Assembly (NCBI GenBank): GCA_030620925.1
Contig: JAUXIQ010000039.1
Span: forward strand, 1 to 10,090
Reading direction: 5' to 3'
Length of the DNA stretch: 10,090 nucleotides
DNA from: Nitrospinota bacterium
GTDB lineage: Bacteria > JAUXIQ01
A program made the position numbers and the translations under genes. The notes under the pieces are model-generated. The model made no database searches. It saw nothing but the letters and a program-made list of their open reading frames with translations, and had not been told where the DNA came from. The first letter of the stretch is position 1. Every line of letters begins with the position of its first letter. Positions 1-6,905 of this stretch are shown one piece after another.

Positions 1-70
1 TCCCGGCCAGGGAGAGTATTAGCGTAGTCTTCCCCGAGCCGAGAAACCCCGCAATCACCAGAAGTTTCAA
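1..70 (-). CDS. CobW/COG0523-family P-loop GTPase, N-terminal fragment
   Basis: Only the first 23 codons are in the window; the gene runs off the left edge. The minus-strand translation is a short hydrophobic strand followed by GFLGSGKTT, the Walker A signature typical of the CobW/COG0523 family of metal- or cobalamin-linked GTPases. The start is taken as TTG at 70-68. A purine-rich SD-like AAGGGGG lies a few bases upstream, and an in-frame TAA just before that excludes an earlier start. The gene is divergent from the B12-binding subunit at 335, so the two may share an intergenic control region. COG0523 proteins are insertion GTPases or metallochaperones; a role in handling the cobalamin cofactor of the neighbouring mutase subunit is an inference. 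MeaB/ArgK, the usual mutase chaperone, is another SIMIBI-class GTPase, but this P-loop looks like CobW. Confidence 0.75.
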   Translation of the reverse strand, partial: MKLLVIAGFLGSGKTTLILSLAG

Positions 71-115
71 TGGGAATCCCCCTTACTTACCGCTAAACGT
101 CTTGAGCAACGCCAG

Positions 116-145
116 TATATAACAATAATAGATTGCAGGTTGCAA
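116..145 (-). promoter_or_regulatory. Possible promoter for the CobW-like gene
   Basis: On the minus strand a TTGCAA -35-like box (145-140) is followed after 18 bases by TATATA (121-116). Each box matches the consensus at four of six positions. This would give a leader of about 40 bases before the TTG start. The match is modest. Confidence 0.3.
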
Positions 146-208
146 GATAAAACCGGCAAAAGGGGAGCTGCGGCCGATTCGTAGAGGTGTTACATAATCC
201 TTTTTCCA

Positions 209-237
209 TTGACAACCCTATGCGTTTTAAGTATCGT
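209..237 (+). promoter_or_regulatory. Possible sigma-70 promoter for the B12-binding subunit
   Basis: A perfect TTGACA (209-214) is followed after exactly 17 bases by TATCGT (232-237), which keeps four of six -10 consensus positions. Transcription would start near 244, leaving an AT-rich leader of about 90 bases. No cobalamin riboswitch (B12-box) was recognised in that leader. A short AATCGATT palindrome lies at 282-289. Confidence 0.4.
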
Positions 238-334
238 AATCTCGCTGTTTTGGTCTATTCTCTTTATCGAAAAGCATAATAAATCGATTATTGCGAAATT
301 TAACTGATAAATCTTTTAGAGGAGAAGGGGTGTC

Positions 335-736
335 ATGAACGGCAAGAAAAAGATAAAAGTGCTCTTAGCCAAACCCGGCCTGGACGGACACGATAGAGGC
401 GCCAAAGTCCTTTCGCTGGCCCTCCGTGATTCGGGGATGGAAGTCATATATACCGGTCTGAGGCAGACACCGGAGGACATCGTAAATGCAGCCCTCCAGG
501 AAGACGTGGACGTAGTGGGGTTGAGCTGCCTCTCCGGAGCGCATAACCACCTTTTTCCCAGGGTAGCCGAATTGATGAAGGAGCGGGGAGTGAGCGACGT
601 GCTGCTCATAGGTGGAGGCATCATTCCCAAGAGCGACGTGTCGGAATTGAAGAAAAACGGAATGGATGAAATATTCGGGCCCGGCACACCCATTAAGACA
701 ATTGTGGATTTCGTGGAATCAAACAGAAAAAGGTAA
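335..736 (+). CDS. Cobalamin (B12)-binding subunit of an acyl-CoA mutase
   Basis: A 133-residue stand-alone B12-binding domain of the methylmalonyl-CoA mutase small-subunit type. It carries the base-off/His-on signature: D17-x-H19-x-x-G22 (DGHDRG), whose His supplies the lower axial ligand to cobalt; the S64-x-L66 motif in LSCLSGAH; the GGG at 93-95; and a C-terminal GPGTP loop. Length and motif order fit the separate small subunits of methylmalonyl-, isobutyryl- or related acyl-CoA mutases, which pair with a large TIM-barrel subunit that binds the acyl-CoA. It should be cytoplasmic. The ATG follows a purine-rich SD (GAGGAGAAGGGG). It is transcribed alone, since a strong terminator follows. 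The large subunit is not in the window, so the exact substrate cannot be assigned. The divergent CobW-like GTPase fits cofactor handling. Confidence 0.9.
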   Translation: MNGKKKIKVLLAKPGLDGHDRGAKVLSLALRDSGMEVIYTGLRQTPEDIVNAALQEDVDVVGLSCLSGAHNHLFPRVAELMKERGVSDVLLIGGGIIPKSDVSELKKNGMDEIFGPGTPIKTIVDFVESNRKR

Positions 737-769
737 ACCGATAAATCTTATTTATGCGGTACACCCCCG

Positions 770-799
770 GGGAGCGATGAAAATGCGCTCCCTTTTTTT
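770..799 (+). terminator. Intrinsic terminator after the B12-binding subunit
   Basis: A perfect 7-bp stem GGGAGCG (770-776) / CGCTCCC (786-792) closes a 9-base loop and runs straight into seven T residues (793-799). It lies 33 bases after the stop codon and ends a monocistronic transcript. Confidence 0.9.
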
Positions 800-1084
800 A
801 TTCCATGCCGAAAAACCTCCGCTCGCGGAAAAAACGCACGGACCACCAGCTCTTAATAGACAACACCGTTATATAAACATCCGATTTTAAAACATTCAAC
901 GTGATATTAATATCTATTCTTCATAAACCCTTATAATGATTAGAATTATTACATTTATCCACACCATATATATTAAAAATCGTTTTGAATTTATTGTTTT
1001 TAGTTTGACAAATGGGCGTGTAAAATGCTATATTTTACTCTAAGCCGATATGGTTACTGGGAGGAACAATAAAGGTGAGGTGAA
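800..1084. other. AT-rich intergenic region
   Basis: No coding signal was seen between the terminator and the flavoprotein gene. About 880-1000 is strongly AT-rich. It contains a perfect 12-bp palindrome GATATTAATATC (903-914) and a free-standing TATAAT (932-937) without a matching -35. The rightmost 80 bases hold the flavoprotein promoter and its ribosome binding site. Confidence 0.5.
1005..1034 (+). promoter_or_regulatory. Strong extended -10 promoter for the flavoprotein gene
   Basis: A perfect TTGACA (1005-1010) is followed after 18 bases by TATATT (1029-1034), which is preceded by TGC (1026-1028) to form an extended -10 element. Transcription should start near 1041, giving a leader of about 45 bases with an SD (AAGGTGAGGTG) just before the ATG at 1085. 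Confidence 0.65.
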
Positions 1085-2482
1085 ATGTCCGGGATCAGGG
1101 GAAAACCTGAAGGTCTTCCAGATACGGCTTTTGCGAGCCCCATGGGACCGCTCCGGACAGGCAGCCGCATCGCCATAGTAGGCGCCGGCCCTGCGGGCAG
1201 CTTCTTTGCGCTGCACGCCCTTGATATCGCAGGGAAACAGGGCAGAAGTATAGACATATCTCTCATTGACGGAAAGTCCTTCAGGGATTCAGGCCCCGGG
1301 GGATGCAACATGTGCGCGGGGATCATCGGCGACGGGCTGGTGAAAAAGCTGCGCAAAATAGACATACCCCTCACCTCCCAGGTTATCCGACAGGAAATCA
1401 CAGGATACGTAATTCACGCTCGAGGCTCCGAGGCCAGACTGCGCAGAGACCCCGACGCGGAAATATACACCGTTTTCCGGGGCGGAGGCCCCCCATCCCT
1501 AACCGCCCTCAAGGAAAATATCAGCTTCGATCAGTTTCTGCTCGACTTCGTAAAAGAGCGGGGAGCGGAATACTTACCGCATAACGTCACCAAAATTAAC
1601 GAGCCCAAGAAGGACGACGCACCCGCCAGCCTCATATTGGACAACGGCGTTGTAATAGAAGCCGATCTGATAGTGGGAGCCTTCGGCGTGAACAGCCCCC
1701 TGATGGGAAAAATACCTTTCAGATACTTCCCCCCCTCCACGTGGCATACCTGCCAGGCGGAGGTAAGATGGTCAAGTAAAAGTGTGAAGGAGACCTTTAA
1801 GGGAATGGTGCACATCTTCCCCATAAACGCAGGCGGAGTGGAGTTCATCGCTGCCACCCCCAAAAAAGAGCACGTCACGCTTACCGCCATAGGCACACAC
1901 GTAAAGTGGCGCGACCTGGTCGAGGCGGCCAACGCCTCGGATGTAAAGGACTTCCTCCCCACGGACTGGAAGATGAACTGCCACTGCCACCCCCAGGTCC
2001 CTGTGGGCCCCGCCCGTTTCCCCTATTCAGACCGTATGGTCATCATCGGAGACGCCGGATACTCCCGCTACCTGAAGAACGGCATAGAGTCCGCCTATTA
2101 CACAAGCCTCTTCGCCGCCCAGACGGCTTTACATCACGGCGTGGGAAGGGTCCACTTCGAGAAACACTACGACCGGTGGTGCCGGGATATGTTCGGGATG
2201 GACAACGTCTTCGGCAGGCTGATGTTCTTCATCCACAACAAGATCACCGCCAACAGGTACCTGGCCGACGCCGAGCAGGACAGGCTCCTCTACGAACAGG
2301 AAGACTCACGTAACGGGACTAAGAAGCTATCCAGTATAATCTGGCACCTGTTTGCAGGAGAGCTTCCTTACCGGAAGATAATGCTCAAGTCGCTGGACGC
2401 CGACCTGCAGCTCAAGATGCTGGGCCACCTGGCCAGGACACTGGCCAAAGACAAGAAAAACATCGCACCCGCCCGGGGATAA
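1085..2482 (+). CDS. FAD-dependent oxidoreductase, geranylgeranyl-reductase-like
   Basis: A 465-residue flavoprotein. After an N-terminal extension of about 26 residues comes a Rossmann dinucleotide fold with G33-A-G35-P-A-G38 and an acidic residue ending the second strand (D62), both expected for FAD binding. The second FAD motif, G322-D323-A-G, is followed by a long helix as in the geranylgeranyl reductase/PHBH-like superfamily. The segment GCNMCAGIIGDGL (73-85) sits where geranylgeranyl reductases carry their conserved CGG-type cysteine, so C77 may be the equivalent. Here a second cysteine makes a C74-x-x-C77 pair, and C299-H-C301-H forms another cluster. Reduction of polyprenyl or other unsaturated lipids is plausible, but the substrate is not assignable. 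No membrane segment is evident. The strong SD supports this ATG; M20 has no SD. The gene appears to be monocistronic. Confidence 0.8.
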   Translation: MSGIRGKPEGLPDTAFASPMGPLRTGSRIAIVGAGPAGSFFALHALDIAGKQGRSIDISLIDGKSFRDSGPGGCNMCAGIIGDGLVKKLRKIDIPLTSQVIRQEITGYVIHARGSEARLRRDPDAEIYTVFRGGGPPSLTALKENISFDQFLLDFVKERGAEYLPHNVTKINEPKKDDAPASLILDNGVVIEADLIVGAFGVNSPLMGKIPFRYFPPSTWHTCQAEVRWSSKSVKETFKGMVHIFPINAGGVEFIAATPKKEHVTLTAIGTHVKWRDLVEAANASDVKDFLPTDWKMNCHCHPQVPVGPARFPYSDRMVIIGDAGYSRYLKNGIESAYYTSLFAAQTALHHGVGRVHFEKHYDRWCRDMFGMDNVFGRLMFFIHNKITANRYLADAEQDRLLYEQEDSRNGTKKLSSIIWHLFAGELPYRKIMLKSLDADLQLKMLGHLARTLAKDKKNIAPARG

Positions 2483-2800
2483 TGGAGCAAGCGCCCGGCG
2501 GCACAAATCAATCTAAGCGTGCCGGGTTAACCACTCAAGATTCAACCCCTGTAGCGTCTTCCTATACTTACCTTACACGATTTTTCCCTAATCGAAAAAC
2601 ACCCTTGTCCCAACCGCCTTGTTGAAGCGCCGACTCTGATTTCAAAAAGTATATAAAAAAGGGTTCAGACCGTTCCCGACATTTTTCCTCCTAAAGCTGA
2701 GGGGATGTGTGTGCCGAACTAGATAAAGAGCGTATAACAGCGATGAAATCCTTACGTAAGCTATTAAACAAATATCAGAGCGGGCTTAACGGAGGAAGTC
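2483..2800. other. Intergenic region between flavoprotein and secreted-protein genes
   Basis: No gene was recognised here. A GC-rich imperfect hairpin (2494-2526; CCCGGC pairing with GCCGGG, plus AC/GT with a bulge) follows the flavoprotein stop but has no T-run, so it is at best a weak or Rho-type end signal. An A/T run containing TATATAAA lies at 2650-2657 with no good -35 in front. The promoter for the gene at 2801 could not be fixed. Confidence 0.4.
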
Positions 2801-3562
2801 ATGCGAATATCTGGCCGGCTGAAACGAATTAATCATCTTGCCGTTATAGTTTTCATAGTCGCCGTCATCCTACCCTCTTTATCCCAAACGGCAAAAGCCG
2901 ATCCCTTTGACCGGTACAGAGAATTCATTGATAACTTTAAGGCCTACGATATCTACCAGCGGGAGGACGCCATAAATGAGCTTGAAAAATATATAACCTC
3001 AGACATTGAGAAAAAATATCTTTTGGGGATGCTCTATTTTATACAAGCCCTCGAAACCATGACGTCTATCGCCCGCAGTAAGCCTTACAGACCGGAGTTT
3101 GAAAAGGTTCTTAAAGATTCCACCGTACAAAAATATTTTGGACTGTCGGAGAAAAACTATGACGCCGTTGAAAACGAGAACCCGGGGTACAAATACATTT
3201 ACTGTAAGTATGTAGAGCTGTACCGTTACTCGTTAAACGAAGAAGGGCTTAAAAAAATTGTCGCCAAGGTTGGAGAGGTGGAAGAAAACGAACGAACCCA
3301 ACAATGCAAAGATATGATCGCGTATGTGGCAAAAGATTTCGCTAAACGGGGTCGGCTTAACATATCCAGGACAATCTTGGATTCTGCGATTAATAGCTGG
3401 CCTTCCTATCCAAAGTATATGAATGAAGCGATGGGTGATATAGAGATTGCACTAGAGAATTACAAACAAGCCATGGTATGGTGGGAGCGTTGCGTTGAAG
3501 AAGCGGAGGATGAGGAGCGAAGGCAGCGCTGCCTGAAAAAAATAGATAATTCGTACGAATGA
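2801..3562 (+). CDS. Secreted TPR-like protein of unknown function
   Basis: A 253-residue protein I do not recognise. It starts with a basic n-region (R2, R6, K8, R9), a hydrophobic core (about 13-27) and an AKA-D site, a good Sec signal peptide with cleavage after A33. No lipobox cysteine is present, so it should be released outside the cytoplasmic membrane. The mature part is helical and charged. Residues about 207-247 resemble a tetratricopeptide repeat (Gly-Asp, then Ala, Tyr and Ala at helix-packing positions, then WWERC). Earlier helices (about 57-90 and 175-200) may be degenerate repeats, which suggests a helical scaffold for protein contacts. The ATG is preceded by an excellent SD (GGAGGAAG). 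It lies 95 bases upstream of a second secreted-protein gene in the same direction, probably the same transcript. Confidence 0.7.
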   Translation: MRISGRLKRINHLAVIVFIVAVILPSLSQTAKADPFDRYREFIDNFKAYDIYQREDAINELEKYITSDIEKKYLLGMLYFIQALETMTSIARSKPYRPEFEKVLKDSTVQKYFGLSEKNYDAVENENPGYKYIYCKYVELYRYSLNEEGLKKIVAKVGEVEENERTQQCKDMIAYVAKDFAKRGRLNISRTILDSAINSWPSYPKYMNEAMGDIEIALENYKQAMVWWERCVEEAEDEERRQRCLKKIDNSYE

Positions 3563-3657
3563 CCTGCCGACCGTTGCACTAAACCAGTCCATTTATATGA
3601 TTTGAGCTCCCCGGGATGCACTCGATGTACGAAGAACCTGATTTGAGGATAAACACG

Positions 3658-4161
3658 ATGGGGACGATTTTTCATATTTATCGTTGGCCGCTGATAGCCT
3701 GCTTGCTCCTGTCTATTTTTGTTTCGGCCGCGGCCGTTTGCCGGGCCGAACAAAAAACTCCATACAGGCTCAGTGCGATTGAAGCTTACCTTTATTATAG
3801 TAATACAGGCACATTCTCAATCAACATCTTTGACAACAAAAAGTTTATTCTCTGGAACGTAATTATCGGCGAAGGCTCGGCGCACGGATATTCGAATGAC
3901 ACTTTTATAAAAATCTTACTTAAAGGAAAGCCGGGGGGATACCCGGAGGGTCTAAAGATAGTGCTGACGGCGCGGACTCCTTTGGAGACCCTTCTGGAGC
4001 GAGAATCGTCTCCGGGCATCTTCGCCTCAGACGGAAAGTATTACGCCGGTTACTGGCTTTATGGGACAGGATGCACGCCGGTAGAGATTACGGTACGACT
4101 GATTGGCAAGGATAGTGAACAGAAACTGACAAAGACGATCCCGTTCGAATGCGGGGAATGA
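3658..4161 (+). CDS. Small secreted protein of unknown function with two mature cysteines
   Basis: A 167-residue protein I do not recognise. I start it at ATG 3658 because a TTGAGGAT SD precedes it and a signal peptide then begins at once: short n-region, hydrophobic core about 11-27, likely cleavage after CRA (A30). The frame is open back to an ATG at 3616, but that start lacks an SD and would put 14 polar residues ahead of the signal. The mature part is rich in alternating hydrophobic, aromatic and Gly residues, suggesting a mainly beta fold. It has exactly two cysteines, C139 and C165, both near the C-terminus, which could form a disulfide. It has no lipobox, since the residue before C28 is Val. 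It follows another exported protein, so the two may act together outside the membrane. Confidence 0.65.
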   Translation: MGTIFHIYRWPLIACLLLSIFVSAAAVCRAEQKTPYRLSAIEAYLYYSNTGTFSINIFDNKKFILWNVIIGEGSAHGYSNDTFIKILLKGKPGGYPEGLKIVLTARTPLETLLERESSPGIFASDGKYYAGYWLYGTGCTPVEITVRLIGKDSEQKLTKTIPFECGE

Positions 4162-4233
4162 TCGAAACCCATCCATACCCCGTTTCTAAAACCCGTTAAA
4201 CACTCATGAATTTTGCTCTATTTTTCCGGTAAT

Positions 4234-4902
4234 TTATTTTGATAATTCTATTAATTGTAATAATTCTTCAGGATCACTGAAAAAACCATCCGGCTTTAAA
4301 GCTCTTAACGATTTCTCAGTTTCCCAGGGGAACCACAAACATAACCCGATGTAACATCCCGCATTTCTCGCAGCCAACAAATCATTAACAGAATCTCCCA
4401 GGTAAATTGTCCTATCCGGTGAAGAATTCAATTCTTGCATGGCTAAATTAAGCGGGTATGGGTCCGGTTTTATTCTTAGTTTTCCTTCATGATCTACTTC
4501 TTTGATATCTTCGTGGCCTATTATTATTTTAAAAAGCGAGTCGTGAGGGTCGACTTTGGGTTTAATCGTCGATTTGAGGTTGGTTGAGCAAATACCGACT
4601 TTGGGAAAATATTCAGCTAAAGTATTGATAATATTAATTACATCATCAGGGATTTCAATCTTTAAAATCTCTTTGCTATAGTATTTTCTAATAATTTCAG
4701 TAGCTCGTTTTTTTTGTGAATCTTTAATACCCATTTCAGCAAAAGTATTATGGTAATTAGTGGTATCAATTTCTCTGAACCAGTCAACATCTAATTCTTT
4801 ACTAAAAAGTTCCAACGAAATATTTTTATACGCATCAAGAAAAGCACCATAAGAATTTAATAGCACTCCATCAAAATCAAAGATTAAAGTATCATACGTC
4901 AA
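4234..4902 (-). CDS. HAD-superfamily phosphatase (phosphoglycolate phosphatase-like)
   Basis: A 222-residue haloacid dehalogenase family hydrolase with all four motifs. Motif I is D9-F-D11-G, with D9 the nucleophile that forms the phospho-aspartate and D11 the acid/base. Motif II is S106 after a hydrophobic strand. Motif III is K145 in IKPDP, and motif IV is G169-D170-SVN-D174 for Mg binding. The helical stretch between motifs I and II (about 15-85) is the C1-type cap of the PGPase/beta-phosphoglucomutase subgroup. The substrate is probably a small phosphorylated metabolite but cannot be fixed. Translation starts at TTG 4902-4900, chosen for a perfect AAGGAGG eight bases upstream. The gene is clearly more AT-rich than its neighbours and its codons favour A/T endings, which suggests horizontal acquisition. 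It converges on the secreted-protein gene with no clear terminator between them. Confidence 0.88.
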   Translation of the reverse strand: MTYDTLIFDFDGVLLNSYGAFLDAYKNISLELFSKELDVDWFREIDTTNYHNTFAEMGIKDSQKKRATEIIRKYYSKEILKIEIPDDVINIINTLAEYFPKVGICSTNLKSTIKPKVDPHDSLFKIIIGHEDIKEVDHEGKLRIKPDPYPLNLAMQELNSSPDRTIYLGDSVNDLLAARNAGCYIGLCLWFPWETEKSLRALKPDGFFSDPEELLQLIELSK

Positions 4903-4934
4903 GGTCTATTCCTCCTTAGCTTATCTAATAATAA

Positions 4935-5099
4935 ATTCTCTTTCAGGTTCTGCTGCATCTCAAATCGAACCGCCCTCAGCTATTTTACCACTTTCAATGT
5001 CAGGTTTTGAAAATTTTCAAGGGCTCTCCGATGGCCTTGCGGGACACCGGGATTCCCACCGCGGACCTGGGCCGGAAAATTTTAAAAATGATAAGCTGA
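4935..5099 (+). pseudogene. Possible 3' remnant of a decayed gene
   Basis: Between the HAD and MFS genes, a GC-richer patch (about 5019-5099) sits in AT-rich DNA. One plus-strand frame reads PMALRDTGIPTADLGRKILK and ends at TGA 5097-5099, with amino-acid use that looks protein-like. The open frame reaches back only to about 4935, and no SD or credible start was found. It may be the 3' end of a lost gene or chance; I do not recognise a family. A perfect palindrome TTGAAAATTTTCAA (5007-5020) lies inside. Confidence 0.2.
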
Positions 5100-5102
5100 G
5101 CG

Positions 5103-6620
5103 CTATTTAATGAACAGCGCAGGAATGATCACAATAACTACCATTAAAGCCACCAGCAGAAAAATATCGTTGAAAGAGTTGACCAGTGCCTGCAGCTCGA
5201 CCACCTTGTTCAACACTGACATGGCCTTGGCGGAGGCAAGTGCTTCGGTGTTGCCGTGGGAAACGAACAGGTTCTTAACGGAGTTGAGGAAAAACCGGGC
5301 GGCGTAAGGAGCATCGGCCTGGCTCGTTCCGAACATCTGCCGATAGAAGATTTCTCGGCCTTCCATATAAGTCCCGAATAAAGCTATTCCCACCATCCCT
5401 CCGATTTGACGGTTCATGTTTATCAGCCCTGAACCCATACCTACCTGGCTCAGGGGCAGCGCGCCCAGGCTGGCCCGAATCAGGGGAGCGAAGATCAGGC
5501 CCCCGCCGATATCTCTGAGTATGACCAGTGACACTACCGTCCCGAAGCTGCTCTGGTAGTTCAATCGCGACATGGAATACATGCTCAGGATGTAAAATCC
5601 CAAGCCCATGATGATGGGGATCCTGGCCGGAAACCGGTCAGCCATCCATCCTGCTACCAGCAGGGCCACGCCGCCCACCAGCATAGAAGGGAAGAAGATC
5701 AGGGAGGTTTTGAACACATCGTAGCCCAGCACACTATTAGCGAACTGCGGAACCAAAAAGGAGGTTCCTATGAGGATGACCCCATAAGCTACAGCTATGG
5801 AGCTAGCCATAACATAAACAAAACTCTTATATAATCTCAGCTCTACGAAGGGGTTTCTCCTGCGTAGTTCAGTGAATAGGAATAACACCAGGGAGACCGC
5901 GAATATGAAGAAGAGTAACAGGATATAGTCTGAATACCATCCGTAGCGTCTCCCTTGAGTTAAGGCCAGGAGCAGGCTCAGGAGAAAGACGGCCATGAGC
6001 GTCGCGCCTAACAGGTCCAATTGCACCACCGGCTGCTTCTTCTGTTTTCGCAGCATTACCAGCGCAAAAATAAAGCTGAACATGGCCAGAGGCGCATTGA
6101 AGTAGAAGAAGGCACGCCAGGTGAATTCCTCCGCGAACCTTCCCAGGAAAATAGTTGCAAAGGCGATACCCGCAGAGGACCCTAAAGAATAGAAGCCAAT
6201 GGCGATGCCCCGCTTCTTTGCAGGGAAGTTCTCGAAGATGATGGCGTGAGAGGTGGGCATGACCGAACCCGAAGCGATACCCACCAGCACCCTGAAAAAG
6301 ATAAGTGAACCCTGACTCCAGGCCAGACTGCAAAGGACGGTGGACACCATGAAAAAGCCCAGGCTCCAGATATAGATATTGTTCCTGCCGAAAGTGTTCC
6401 CCAGCCAGCCACTGGCGGGGATCATCACCGCTATGGCAATCAAGGTGGAGTTAACCACCCAGCTACCCTGGATGACGTTGAGCCCGAACCCGGACATTAT
6501 CTTGGGGAGTATTATGGCTACAGAGGTGTTATCCACCCACACTGTGATGGAGGCGGACGTGGTAACCATTAAAAGTATCCAGTGATACCGTGTTATCACT
6601 TCATTTTCAGATTGTTCCAA
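5103..6620 (-). CDS. DHA2-type (14-TM) MFS transporter, divergent paralog
   Basis: A 505-residue polytopic inner-membrane protein of the EmrB/QacA (DHA2) drug:H+ antiporter type, with the expected length for 14 membrane segments. Seen are the TM1 acidic residue D30 in VDNTSVAIILP, the motif A loop G71-WLGNTFGRN between TM2 and TM3, and R110 of motif B (FFRVLVG). Motif C, which should read G-x3-GP-x2-GG, is degenerate: G147-SSAGIAFAT lacks the proline and the double glycine. The C-terminal third aligns with the transporter at 7689 (QIGGMVGIALFGT against YLGGMFGIAIIST). It starts at TTG 6620-6618 with an AGGA SD; no ATG lies near. No EmrA-like adaptor is adjacent. Its substrate is unknown, and loss of motif C suggests it may not work as a classic antiporter. 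Confidence 0.85.
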   Translation of the reverse strand: MEQSENEVITRYHWILLMVTTSASITVWVDNTSVAIILPKIMSGFGLNVIQGSWVVNSTLIAIAVMIPASGWLGNTFGRNNIYIWSLGFFMVSTVLCSLAWSQGSLIFFRVLVGIASGSVMPTSHAIIFENFPAKKRGIAIGFYSLGSSAGIAFATIFLGRFAEEFTWRAFFYFNAPLAMFSFIFALVMLRKQKKQPVVQLDLLGATLMAVFLLSLLLALTQGRRYGWYSDYILLLFFIFAVSLVLFLFTELRRRNPFVELRLYKSFVYVMASSIAVAYGVILIGTSFLVPQFANSVLGYDVFKTSLIFFPSMLVGGVALLVAGWMADRFPARIPIIMGLGFYILSMYSMSRLNYQSSFGTVVSLVILRDIGGGLIFAPLIRASLGALPLSQVGMGSGLINMNRQIGGMVGIALFGTYMEGREIFYRQMFGTSQADAPYAARFFLNSVKNLFVSHGNTEALASAKAMSVLNKVVELQALVNSFNDIFLLVALMVVIVIIPALFIK

Positions 6621-6863
6621 CTAACTTTTCCTAAATCAGGTTCTGTGTTGAAGTAAGACAGACCCACATGAATAATGTGACTAAGGAACCAAACAGATTG
6701 AACAGACCCGATTTTACCTCATAATATGAAACACACCCTTTTTCAGAATACAGCTAGTCAAGTCATCTTCTTCAGGGTCGAAATTACGACCATGCCCTCG
6801 AAAAACCCCTGTATCGGATCGGTTTTCTCTGTTTGTTAGAAAGAGAGTTAACATAAAACAAAG

Positions 6864-6891
6864 TTTATACATATGGTAATATAATTGTCAA
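6864..6891 (-). promoter_or_regulatory. Probable sigma-70 promoter for the minus-strand MFS gene
   Basis: On the minus strand a perfect TTGACA (6891-6886) is followed after 16 bases by TATAAA (6869-6864), five of six to consensus. Transcription would start near 6857, giving an unusually long leader of about 237 bases before the TTG start at 6620. Confidence 0.55.
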
Positions 6892-6905
6892 TTATAGTGA
6901 ATTAT

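Noticed and set aside
240-334. Cobalamin riboswitch upstream of the B12-binding subunit
   Set aside because: The leader is short and AT-rich, and I see no B12-box or extended paired structure.
666-890. Plus-strand open frame across the end of the B12-binding gene
   Set aside because: It runs out of frame through the mutase subunit and then through its terminator hairpin and AT-rich spacer, with no SD.
2494-2526. GC-rich hairpin after the flavoprotein stop as an intrinsic terminator
   Set aside because: The stem is imperfect with a bulge, and no T-run follows, so it was not called as a terminator.
2660-2695. Minus-strand AGGAGG followed by ATG near 2680
   Set aside because: The SD spacing is good, but the frame stops after five codons, so it encodes nothing usable.
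2743-2832. A 29-codon open frame (MKSLRKLLNKY...) overlapping the start of the secreted TPR-like gene
   Set aside because: It has no SD, and it overlaps the strong SD and start of the gene at 2801.
4162-4233. Bidirectional terminator between the convergent secreted-protein and HAD genes
   Set aside because: No stem of useful length with a flanking T-run was found on either strand.
6670-6840. A minus-strand frame in the MFS leader that looks protein-like (…GHGRNFDPEEDDLTSC…)
   Set aside because: It has no start codon with an SD, a competing frame looks equally plausible, and the region is better explained as a transcribed leader.
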